From Mucilaginibacter sp. (lineage in GTDB: Bacteria; Bacteroidota; Bacteroidia; Sphingobacteriales; Sphingobacteriaceae): a stretch of DNA of 5,104 nt. The stretch's first letter is position 1; each line of letters begins with the position of its first letter. Shown piece by piece: positions 1-5,104 of this stretch. The notes below the pieces were generated by a model. It was not told the DNA's origin. It did no database searches and saw only the letters and a program-made list of their open reading frames with translations. The DNA lies in contig JAICXZ010000308.1 of assembly GCA_025934475.1 (NCBI GenBank), forward strand, positions 1 through 5,104. The letters are read 5' to 3'. The position numbers and the translations under genes were made by a program.

Positions 1-104
1 ACTTCGTCGGACGTAGACTTACAGCCTGTTATGAAGCGGGGAGCAATTATCGCAGCCGAAATAATAGATGCACTGGTTAAAAACTGTCGTCTGTTGATAC
101 TCAT
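1..104 (-). CDS. N-terminus of a Tat-exported lipoprotein (partial, runs off left edge)
   Basis: Only the first 34 codons are in the window, so the function is not visible. The peptide begins MSINRRQFLTSASIISA. It has a twin-arginine motif (N-R-R-Q-F-L, residues 4-9), a hydrophobic stretch (about 13-25) and a lipobox I-T-G-C with the acceptor cysteine at residue 28, followed by K-S-T-S-D-E. This is the architecture of a folded protein exported by the Tat system and lipid-anchored after signal peptidase II cleavage. In Bacteroidota such leaders are common on Gfo/Idh/MocA-type oxidoreductases and other sugar-related proteins, and a sugar isomerase-like gene lies on the same strand at 746-1594, but assigning that family here is a guess. 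An in-frame ATG at 122 would add six residues (MKRENN). I prefer 104 because it is preceded by a purine-rich AAAAGAGAAAATAAC and leaves a leader of usual length. Confidence 0.8.
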   Translation of the reverse strand, partial: MSINRRQFLTSASIISAAIIAPRFITGCKSTSDE

Positions 105-148
105 GTTATTTTCTCTTTTCATGATCAGGATGCGGTTGCAGGATAGAA

Positions 149-156
149 TAAATATA
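149..156 (-). promoter_or_regulatory. Possible -7 promoter element for the Tat lipoprotein gene
   Basis: On the minus strand this reads TATATTTA, one base away from the Bacteroidota -7 consensus TAnnTTTG. A TTGA lies 21 bp further upstream (complement of 178-181) as a weak match to the -33 TTTG. Transcription would start near 142, giving a leader of roughly 38 nt before the ATG at 104. The match is by eye in an AT-rich stretch, so confidence is low. Confidence 0.3.
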
Positions 157-171
157 GGCTAAAATTGCTGA

Positions 172-738
172 TCCAACTCAATATCGCTCACCCCTGTACC
201 GGGTGAGAGCCACTGCTCGAGACAAGCAGCAGATGAACTGTTGTATACTAAACTTTCCGGCGATACCTCATTTTATACCAATGCCCTGCATGAGCTCAAT
301 TGGGCAACCTATTCAGTTGATGTTGATGGGAAAAACTGCTTCCCGTTTGATGAGCCCTGGCTCACCGATGGCTACGGCGATTACGTTCGCCATTATCTGA
401 GGGCAATGGATACTTATCCATCCCTCGCGCCGGCACAGGATCATATTTTGTCATCCACGTCGGTCATACAGCAGGTTGATTATAAAGGCTTTTTTAAAAA
501 GTTTATCTATTTAAATTTCAATGCCGATACCAACAAGGTTCGTTTATTTTATCGTGCTTTTGATAATAATGGTACCGAGCGCATCCGCATGAAGACAAAG
601 CCATCGGCAGTATTGCTCAACGATAAGGCGATAAACGAGACTTCAGATGGTGGGGGCTATTCGTGGACTGCCATGGCAGATGGTGGTCTTCTAACCGTTC
701 GGCGGAAAGACGGCGACAAGGTAGTTGTGATGGAATAA
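172..738 (+). pseudogene. C-terminal remnant of a larger protein of unknown function, 5' end lost
   Basis: The frame is open from just after a TGA at 169-171 to the TAA at 736-738 but has no ATG or GTG start near its beginning; the first start-like codon is a TTG at 241. The 165 residues from there are dense and protein-like. They begin inside what looks like a folded region (LSGDTSFYTNALHELNWATY), continue with DEPWLTDGYGDYVRHYL, and end in an alternating hydrophobic/polar stretch (AVLLNDKAIN, GYSWTAMADGGLLTVRR) typical of a C-terminal beta-sandwich. No signal peptide is present. I do not recognise the family with certainty; the style resembles large exported Bacteroidota proteins linked to polysaccharide use. 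A different frame from 158 to about 232 reads ADPTQYRSPLYRVRATARDK and could be the preceding part of the same gene, displaced by a one-base deletion; that frame also meets a TAG at 155-157. The likeliest reading is a decayed gene. A real short protein from TTG 241 cannot be excluded. Confidence 0.55.
187..229. repeat. Two adjacent short hairpins at the broken end of the remnant
   Basis: CTCACCC (187-193) and GGGTGAG (201-207) form a perfect 7-bp stem with a 7-nt loop. Directly after it, CTGCT (213-217) and AGCAG (225-229) form a 5-bp stem with a 7-nt loop. Neither is followed by a T tract, so this is not an obvious terminator. The pair may be chance structure within former coding sequence. 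Confidence 0.35.
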
Positions 739-745
739 TTTTGCG

Positions 746-1594
746 TTACAGGCTTTTCAGGTAAGCAATAGTAACCGGTATCTGCTCCGCATGATTCGGG
801 CTTTCGTCCTCTATGAAATAGTGTTTAATGCCAACCGCTTTTGCTGCTTTTAATACTTCCGGAATATTGATCTGCCCGGTACCCAATGCTACGTCATTTT
901 TAGTATCAGTACCGCCGGTAAGGTCATTAGCGACGTCTTTGCTGATATCTTTCAAATGCATCAGCTTCCAACGGCCTTTGTATTTGTAAAGTAGTTTCGC
1001 TGGATCGGCGCCACCGTGGAAGGTCCACATCATATCCATTTCGAAAGAGACATATTTGGGATCTGTATTTTTGACAATGTAGTCGAACAGCGTGCCATCT
1101 TCATAAGGGCCCAATTCATAACCATGGTCATGATAGCAAAGAGTGATGCCGTTTTCGCTTAGCGTTTTGCCAACCTGGTTGAAATCATCAACAGCTTTTA
1201 TTGCATCATCAATGGTAAAAGTTTTGCCGTGCGGTATCCACGCCACCATAATGTATTTGCATCCGAACAGCTTAGCCAGTTTTATAAATTGCTCTGGATC
1301 TTTGGTGATCTCACCATAGTCTGCACCCATCGATGGCATGCTGATACCGCGCTCATTCAGCATTTTTTTGAAGTCTTCGGGAGCAATATTTTTCGGATTG
1401 GGACCTTCCATCTCAGTTATTCCCAACGATTTGATGGTATCGAGCGTAGTCGCCACGTTTATAGGGAAGCTATTGCGATAGGTATAAGCCTGGACGCCTA
1501 TCGGAGCAATAAACAAGGGTTTTTTACCCTGACCAATGGCACTTACCCAACCAAAAAGCAAAAGAATTTCGCAAACTAGAGCCGTTTTTTTCAT
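746..1594 (-). CDS. Secreted sugar phosphate isomerase/epimerase-like TIM-barrel protein
   Basis: The 282-residue protein belongs to the xylose isomerase-like TIM-barrel superfamily (AP endonuclease 2 fold), whose members isomerise, epimerise or dehydrate sugars and inositols using a divalent metal. An N-terminal signal peptide is clear: MKK, a hydrophobic core (residues 4-18), then A-I-G-Q-G-K-K with likely cleavage near residues 19-22. This places the enzyme in the periplasm. Barrel strands and candidate metal ligands appear in the usual order: IGVQAYTYR (32-40), ITEMEGP (59-65), Y-H-D-H-G-Y-E (154-160), F-E-M-D (184-187), L-M-H-L-K-D (211-216) and F-I-E-D-E (260-264). D187, H213 and E262 are the expected ligands, with H155/H157 nearby, so the site looks intact. 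The substrate cannot be read from sequence. I chose ATG 1594; an upstream in-frame TTG at 1645 would put 17 residues in front of an otherwise perfect signal peptide. It converges with the remnant, with 7 bp between their stops. Confidence 0.85.
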   Translation of the reverse strand: MKKTALVCEILLLFGWVSAIGQGKKPLFIAPIGVQAYTYRNSFPINVATTLDTIKSLGITEMEGPNPKNIAPEDFKKMLNERGISMPSMGADYGEITKDPEQFIKLAKLFGCKYIMVAWIPHGKTFTIDDAIKAVDDFNQVGKTLSENGITLCYHDHGYELGPYEDGTLFDYIVKNTDPKYVSFEMDMMWTFHGGADPAKLLYKYKGRWKLMHLKDISKDVANDLTGGTDTKNDVALGTGQINIPEVLKAAKAVGIKHYFIEDESPNHAEQIPVTIAYLKSL

Positions 1595-1616
1595 CCGAAA
1601 AGTGAATTGACAGGGG

Positions 1617-1624
1617 TAAAAATA
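1617..1624 (-). promoter_or_regulatory. Possible -7 promoter element for the sugar isomerase-like gene
   Basis: The minus strand reads TATTTTTA, one base away from TAnnTTTG, and lies 22 bp upstream of the ATG at 1594. TTGA (complement of 1642-1645) stands 17 bp further upstream, a little close for a -33 element. If real, transcription starts downstream of the TTG at 1645, which would rule out that longer start. This is a by-eye match. Confidence 0.3.
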
Positions 1625-1704
1625 GCTGAATAATGCCGCAATCAATAATTCAATAAATCATTAAATCCATAATTGATATTAATGCATTTTAATGACACTG
1701 TTAA

Positions 1705-1736
1705 TTCTGAGTTTCAACATTTAGTTCGTACTTTTG
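1705..1736 (+). promoter_or_regulatory. Bacteroidota-type promoter of the purF-like gene
   Basis: TACTTTTG at 1729-1736 is an exact match to the Bacteroidota -7 element TAnnTTTG. The -33 region is weaker: TTCT at 1705-1708, with a 20-bp spacer, compared with the TTTG consensus. Transcription would begin around 1741-1743, giving a leader of only about 11-13 nt before the ATG at 1754. This supports the 1754 start, because a more upstream in-frame start at 1673 would lie outside the transcript. No Shine-Dalgarno sequence is visible, as is usual in this phylum. Confidence 0.6.
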
Positions 1737-1753
1737 CGTGCTCGTTCCCGATC

Positions 1754-3661
1754 ATGAGTGACCAGATAAAACATGAATGCGGTGTGGCATTTATCCGCCT
1801 GCTAAAACCGCTCTCTTACTATCAAAAAAAATACGGCACTGCGCTGTACGGATTAAACAAACTCTATCTCTTAATGGAAAAACAACATAACCGCGGCCAG
1901 GATGGCGCCGGCGTTGCTACCATTAAGCTGGATATTGAACCAGGTAAACGCTATATCAGCCGCCACCGTTCAATGGCATCCAATGCGGTTGCCGATATCT
2001 TTGAGTATATCCAGAAAAAGTTTGCCGACATCCAGAAGGAAACTCCCGAAAAGATGAACGATGCCGAATGGCTGAAACAAAACGTCAGCTTTACCGGCGA
2101 GGTTTTATTGGGCCACCTGCGTTATGGAACACACGGAAAGAATAGTATCGACAATTGCCACCCTTTTCTGAGGCAGAACAACTGTCAGACCCGTAAACTG
2201 GTTATAGCAGGTAACTTCAACATGACCAATGTGGATGAGTTGCTTCAGCAGCTATACGACCTTGGCCAGCATCCTAAGGAAAAGGCCGATACCGTAACCG
2301 TGCTTGAAAAGATTGGTCACTTTTTGGATACCGAGGTTCAGGGATTGTTCGACCAATATAAACGCGAGGGTCTGGACGACAACGTTAAGATCAGCAAGCA
2401 TATAGCCCGTGATCTCGACGTAGCTAAAATTCTGCACAAATCGGCCAGAAACTGGGATGGTGGTTATACCATCGCTGGTATCTTCGGTCATGGCGATGCC
2501 TTTGTGATGCGTGATCCGGCAGGTATCCGGCCGGCATTCTATTTCGCTAATGACGAAGTCATTGTCGCTGCCTCCGAACGCCCTGCTTTGCAAACAGCGT
2601 TCAATATCCCGATCGAAGAGATTAAAGAGATTCAGCCAGGTCATGCGCTGATCGTTAAAAAGAATGGCAAGTATAGAGAAGAGGAGTTCTTCGAGCCGGT
2701 TGAAAAGAAATCATGTTCATTTGAGCGTATCTACTTTTCACGTGGTAGCGATGCTTCAATTTATCGCGAACGTAAACAATTAGGCCGACTGCTTTGCCCA
2801 CAGATATTGGAAGCGGTTAACTATGATATAAAGAATACCGTATTCTCTTATATACCTAATACTGCCGAAGTTGCTTTTTACGGTATGGTTGAAGGTGTAC
2901 ACAAATACATCAAAAACTATCAAAAAGAAAAGTTACTCAATCGCCCGGATAAGATCAGTGACGAAGAGTTGAATGAGGTTTTGTGCCTGGCTCCGCGTGT
3001 TGAAAAAATCGCCATTAAGGACGTAAAGCTCCGCACATTCATTACCCAGGACGCTGACCGCTCCGAAATGGTGGCCCACGTTTATGATACCACCTACGGG
3101 CTCATTAAGAAAGGGGATGATACACTGGTAGTACTCGATGACTCTATCGTGCGCGGTACGACTTTGAAACAAAGCATTTTGAAAATATTGGATCGCCTTG
3201 GTCCTAAAAAGATCATCGTTGTTTCATCAGCACCACAAATACGTTACCCGGATTGCTATGGTATCGATATGTCGCGCATGGGTGAATTCGTAGCTTTTGA
3301 AGCAGCCATAAGCCTTTTGAAAGATGCCGGTAAAGAGAACATCATTCTTGAAGTCTATAAAAAGTGCATTGATACAGCTTCGCTTCCTAAAGAGCAGGTA
3401 GAAAACTACGTTAAGGCTATCTACGAGCCATTTACCGACCAGGAAATATCTGACCGGATAGCCAAGATCATCACACCAAAAGATATCACGGCCGAAGTAA
3501 AAGTAATTTATCAAACCCTTGAAAACCTCCATAATGCCTGTCCTGACCATTCAGGTGACTGGTATTTTTCGGGGAACTTCCCAACTCCAGGTGGCAATAA
3601 AGTGGTTAACCGCGCTTTTGTTAACTGGATGGAAGGTAAGAACCAGCGTGGGTATATGTAA
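1754..3661 (+). CDS. Long-form (Bacteroidota-type) amidophosphoribosyltransferase-like protein
   Basis: A 635-residue relative of PurF, the cytoplasmic enzyme that makes 5-phosphoribosylamine from glutamine and PRPP in the first step of purine synthesis. The N-terminal class II glutamine amidotransferase domain begins MSDQIKHE-CGVAF; C9 is the expected nucleophile, freed by removal of an 8-residue propeptide ending in Glu as in other PurF proteins. Further motifs are HNRGQDGAG (45-53), H-L-R-Y-G-T-H-G (121-128), A-G-N-F-N-M-T-N (152-159), D179, RDPAGIRP (253-260) and ASERPALQT (273-281). The phosphoribosyltransferase half has CSFERIYFSRGSD (321-333), the PRPP loop LDDSIVRGTTL (461-471) and YPDCYGIDM (498-506). 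At 635 residues it is well over 100 residues longer than classical PurF (about 480-505), through an insertion around 58-110 and a C-terminal extension with CPDHSGDWYFSG (596-607). This long form is widespread in Bacteroidota; whether it is the main purine enzyme or a paralogue with another role cannot be decided here, so I give no symbol. Start 1754 was chosen over 1673 from the propeptide and the promoter. Confidence 0.9.
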   Translation: MSDQIKHECGVAFIRLLKPLSYYQKKYGTALYGLNKLYLLMEKQHNRGQDGAGVATIKLDIEPGKRYISRHRSMASNAVADIFEYIQKKFADIQKETPEKMNDAEWLKQNVSFTGEVLLGHLRYGTHGKNSIDNCHPFLRQNNCQTRKLVIAGNFNMTNVDELLQQLYDLGQHPKEKADTVTVLEKIGHFLDTEVQGLFDQYKREGLDDNVKISKHIARDLDVAKILHKSARNWDGGYTIAGIFGHGDAFVMRDPAGIRPAFYFANDEVIVAASERPALQTAFNIPIEEIKEIQPGHALIVKKNGKYREEEFFEPVEKKSCSFERIYFSRGSDASIYRERKQLGRLLCPQILEAVNYDIKNTVFSYIPNTAEVAFYGMVEGVHKYIKNYQKEKLLNRPDKISDEELNEVLCLAPRVEKIAIKDVKLRTFITQDADRSEMVAHVYDTTYGLIKKGDDTLVVLDDSIVRGTTLKQSILKILDRLGPKKIIVVSSAPQIRYPDCYGIDMSRMGEFVAFEAAISLLKDAGKENIILEVYKKCIDTASLPKEQVENYVKAIYEPFTDQEISDRIAKIITPKDITAEVKVIYQTLENLHNACPDHSGDWYFSGNFPTPGGNKVVNRAFVNWMEGKNQRGYM

Positions 3662-3740
3662 GTCTGAAGTCCTGAGTCTTTAGTCGAAAGTCATAAGTCA
3701 AAAAATGGACTTTGGGCTAAAGACTCAGGACTTTTGGCTT
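3659..3740. repeat. Inverted array of 7-bp-periodic AGTC heptads forming a long hairpin
   Basis: AGTC occurs six times at an exact 7-bp period, starting at 3661, 3668, 3675, 3682, 3689 and 3696 (units NNAGTCN, the first sharing the TAA stop of the purF-like gene). After a short A-rich centre, the complementary series GACT, GGCT, GACT, GACT, GGCT starts at 3708, 3715, 3722, 3729 and 3736, again every 7 bp. The two halves pair: 3667-3683 with 3717-3733 is a perfect 17-bp stem, and AAAGTC (3687-3692) with GACTTT (3708-3713) extends it inwards, leaving a loop of about 15 nt. The array fills almost the whole gap between two convergent genes. The strict period across units of differing sequence suggests a repeat family and not chance. 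Confidence 0.85.
3667..3735 (+). terminator. Likely terminator shared by convergent genes
   Basis: The 17-bp perfect stem (3667-3683 / 3717-3733) begins 6 bases after the purF-like stop codon, and TTTT (3732-3735) overlaps and follows its right arm on the plus strand. The same stem read on the minus strand sits just beyond the stop of the LysE-family gene, though its T tract there is poor. The loop side is long and the T run short, so it is not a textbook intrinsic terminator, but its position between convergent stops fits a bidirectional one. Confidence 0.55.
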
Positions 3741-3744
3741 AGAA

Positions 3745-4398
3745 TCAAGCACTGAAGGGCGCGAAGATATAGTGGGTTACCAGCTTGTCGAAAAGTATCA
3801 GCGAAGCAATGATGAGGGCTACCCCGGCTACCTCGTTCAACCGGTGTACAAATTTGACGGATATACGATCGCGAAGCTTATTCGCATAAAAGGCTTTGGT
3901 GGTATCCAAACCAAACTGCACAATCAGGATCGTCAAAAACATTACTGCAATTTTTAGGGAACGGTTTGGAACGCCGTATATATATAATGTACTTGCCGTA
4001 CCGATAACAACCGTCCAATGGAACAACAGTGTAGGGTTGAGGATACACATCAGGAATCCTTTCAGAAAATACCCTGTACGCTTCATGCGCGATGGCACCT
4101 TGTTATCGTAATTGACCTCCGACTTTTTGAAGATATAATAGATGCCCAGCCCGGCGAGGATAATGCAGCCAATAACCCCGGCATTGCGTTTATCCTGGTT
4201 AGAAATTTCAAAATATTGAGATCCGAAAAGGATGGCGCCAACAAATACCACGTCGCTTGTTACCACACCGAGAGCCAGCGAAACGCCAGCGTGAAATCCC
4301 TTCTCGATACTGGTTTTGATTAAAGCAAAGAAAACGGGGCCCGTTAAAAAGGTAAGTACCAATCCAATTCCGATTCCCCTGATTATAGCTTCTATCAT
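3745..4398 (-). CDS. LysE/RhtB-family transporter (probable amino acid or small-molecule exporter)
   Basis: A 217-residue inner-membrane protein of the LysE/RhtB/CadD exporter group, the usual size for the family (about 200-220). It opens with a helix ending in the family signature T-G-P-V-F-F (residues 19-24), followed by the K-T-S-I-E-K-G-F turn. About six hydrophobic segments can be drawn, near 4-27, 38-60, 73-91, 110-133, 148-165 and 188-206. The conserved Asn-Pro in I-L-N-P-T-L-L-F-H-W (119-128) is present. Family members export amino acids such as lysine, homoserine or threonine by proton exchange; the substrate here is unknown. I chose ATG 4398 (MIEAIIRGIGIGL) because family members usually begin just before the first helix; the in-frame TTG at 4428 would add ten non-hydrophobic residues and lies inside a palindrome. 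It converges with the purF-like gene across the heptad hairpin and diverges from the FucP-like gene. Confidence 0.85.
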   Translation of the reverse strand: MIEAIIRGIGIGLVLTFLTGPVFFALIKTSIEKGFHAGVSLALGVVTSDVVFVGAILFGSQYFEISNQDKRNAGVIGCIILAGLGIYYIFKKSEVNYDNKVPSRMKRTGYFLKGFLMCILNPTLLFHWTVVIGTASTLYIYGVPNRSLKIAVMFLTILIVQFGLDTTKAFYANKLRDRISVKFVHRLNEVAGVALIIASLILFDKLVTHYIFAPFSA

Positions 4399-4414
4399 TA
4401 ATCTTGGCTTAGGA

Positions 4415-4432
4415 GCATTTGCCCCCAAATGC
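4415..4432. promoter_or_regulatory. Perfect palindrome, candidate operator or leader hairpin of the LysE-family gene
   Basis: GCATTTG (4415-4421) and CAAATGC (4426-4432) are perfect inverted arms around CCCC. The centre lies about 25 bp upstream of the LysE-family ATG, so the site could bind a dimeric regulator or fold as a small hairpin in the leader. No partner copy was seen in the window. Confidence 0.4.
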
Positions 4433-4466
4433 AGGGAACGAATATGCGATTTTATATATCAAACAA

Positions 4467-4483
4467 CCAAACTTAAAGTTGGG
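4467..4483. promoter_or_regulatory. Imperfect dyad in the divergent intergenic region, candidate operator
   Basis: CCAAACTTAAAGTTGGG is symmetric about 4475, with 7 of 8 base pairs matching (the only mismatch is 4469/4481). It sits near the middle of the 180-bp gap between the divergent LysE-family and FucP-like genes, where a shared regulator could act. No clear promoter for either gene could be fixed; TATGTTAG at 4531-4538 is the best -7 candidate for the plus-strand gene. Confidence 0.35.
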
Positions 4484-4578
4484 ATTTTATAATTTAGTAA
4501 AGTAAGCCCCAATTTATAAAAAATAATCTTTATGTTAGTGGTTCATTAAAAACACTCTCTGACAACCTAAAACAACAA

Positions 4579-5104
4579 ATGGAACAAAACAAAACGAAAA
4601 CAAACTCGTCGGCTTTCTTTACCCTAACTATCGTATTCTTTTTTTGGGGGTTTGTAGCTGCAAGTAACGACATTTTGATCCCTGTATTTAAAGAAAAGCT
4701 TCACCTGCAGCAATGGCAATCTCAAATGATCTCATTTGCATTCTATGTTGCCTATACTGTCGGTGCAATTATCTATTCTTTTGTATCAAAACTTATTGGT
4801 GGCGATATTCTGAATAAACTGGGTTATAAAAATGGTATTGTACTGGGACTTATTATCTCAACCATCGGCGCCTTGCTATTTTATCCTGCAGCGCAATCAG
4901 CTTCATTTGCGTTACTGATCACCGGTTTGTTTATTATAGGTTTAGGCTATTCGTTGCAGCAAACCGCTGCCAATCCGTTGGCTATCATCATGGGTAACCC
5001 TAAAACCGGGTCGCAGCGCCTGAACATGGCTGGTGGTGTAAATAACTTCGGTACAACAATTGGCCCTGTTTTGGTTAGCCTGGCCATCTTCGGCTCAGTC
5101 ACTG
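4579..5104 (+). CDS. FucP-like sugar:H+ symporter of the major facilitator superfamily (partial, runs off right edge)
   Basis: The first 175 codons of an inner-membrane transporter of the fucose/galactose/glucose:H+ symporter family; full members have about 400-440 residues and 12 helices, so roughly 40% is seen. After a short Lys/Asn-rich cytoplasmic tail (1-12), helix 1 carries F-F-F-W-G-F and A-S-N-D-I-L-I-P (28-35); D31 matches the essential proton-linked Asp46 of E. coli FucP. Helix 2 begins near S47 and the helix 2-3 loop is GGDILNKLGYKNG (74-86). The family signature Q-Q-T-A-A-N-P-L (127-134) follows in helix 4, then R-L-N-M-A-G-G-V-N-N-F-G-T (147-159), another hallmark of the family. 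Q128 stands where FucP has Glu135; Gln at this place is common in the glucose/galactose branch, so the substrate need not be fucose. ATG 4579 is preceded by an A/C-rich stretch without Shine-Dalgarno sequence. No neighbour in the window names the sugar. Confidence 0.88.
   Translation, partial: MEQNKTKTNSSAFFTLTIVFFFWGFVAASNDILIPVFKEKLHLQQWQSQMISFAFYVAYTVGAIIYSFVSKLIGGDILNKLGYKNGIVLGLIISTIGALLFYPAAQSASFALLITGLFIIGLGYSLQQTAANPLAIIMGNPKTGSQRLNMAGGVNNFGTTIGPVLVSLAIFGSVT

Noticed and set aside
187..229. Integron attC-like site or transposon end
   Set aside because: Two short hairpins are present, but no target duplication, no transposase and no attC consensus boxes can be seen; chance structure in former coding sequence is enough.
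1229..1579. Plus-strand open frame opposite the sugar isomerase-like gene
   Set aside because: It is the antisense shadow of a clearly recognisable coding sequence and has no domain or leader of its own.
1595..1645. Longer TTG start for the sugar isomerase-like protein
   Set aside because: It would place 17 extra residues in front of a complete signal peptide, and the best promoter-like element (1617-1624) lies downstream of it.
1673..1753. Upstream ATG start for the purF-like gene
   Set aside because: The 27 extra residues precede the conserved short propeptide before Cys, and the consensus -7 element at 1729-1736 falls within them.
2252..3550. Minus-strand open frames opposite the purF-like gene
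   Set aside because: All lie within well-conserved PurF motifs on the plus strand, and their translations look like no protein family.
3659..3740. CRISPR array or satellite-type tandem repeat
   Set aside because: The units are 7 bp with only four fixed bases, without spacers, and reverse orientation half way.
3772..4323. Plus-strand open frames opposite the LysE-family gene
   Set aside because: They are antisense to a membrane protein with recognised signatures; the translations lack any coherent features.
4399..4428. TTG start for the LysE-family protein
   Set aside because: The family begins just before the first helix; the added residues are not conserved-looking and overlap a palindrome.

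Overview
The window looks like chromosomal DNA of a Bacteroidota bacterium, most likely Sphingobacteriaceae (Mucilaginibacter or Pedobacter type). The reasons are a near-consensus TAnnTTTG promoter element just upstream of a gene, the near absence of Shine-Dalgarno sequences, AT-rich spacers, and above all a long (635-residue) second form of amidophosphoribosyltransferase that I recognise from Bacteroidota. The genus is an inference.

Layout, left to right. (1) Positions 1-104, minus strand: the first 34 codons of an exported protein with a twin-arginine signal and a lipobox; the rest lies outside the window. (2) About 172-738, plus strand: an open frame with no credible start codon, which reads as the C-terminal remnant of a larger protein. 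A neighbouring frame just upstream may be more of the same gene, separated by a one-base deletion. (3) 746-1594, minus strand: a secreted sugar phosphate isomerase/epimerase-like TIM barrel with an intact metal site, convergent with the remnant and only 7 bp from it. (4) 1754-3661, plus strand: the long PurF-like amidophosphoribosyltransferase, with a good promoter 18 bp upstream of its start. (5) 3662-3744: a gap filled by a long hairpin built from 7-bp-periodic AGTC/GACT heptads, lying between two convergent genes. (6) 3745-4398, minus strand: a LysE/RhtB-family membrane transporter. (7) 4399-4578: a divergent regulatory gap with two dyad-symmetric sites. (8) 4579 to beyond the right edge, plus strand: the N-terminal part of a FucP-like sugar:H+ symporter of the major facilitator superfamily.

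The genes do not form one operon: every complete gene is flanked by genes on the opposite strand. The sugar isomerase-like protein, the exported lipoprotein and the FucP-like permease fit a carbohydrate-using lifestyle. The PurF-like enzyme is a purine biosynthesis relative, and the LysE protein is a generic exporter. I found no tRNA, rRNA, CRISPR array, insertion sequence or phage gene. Nothing here clearly amounts to a new biological system. The most unusual structure is the heptad hairpin at 3659-3740, followed by the broken gene at about 158-738 and the changed glutamine-site loop of the PurF-like protein.
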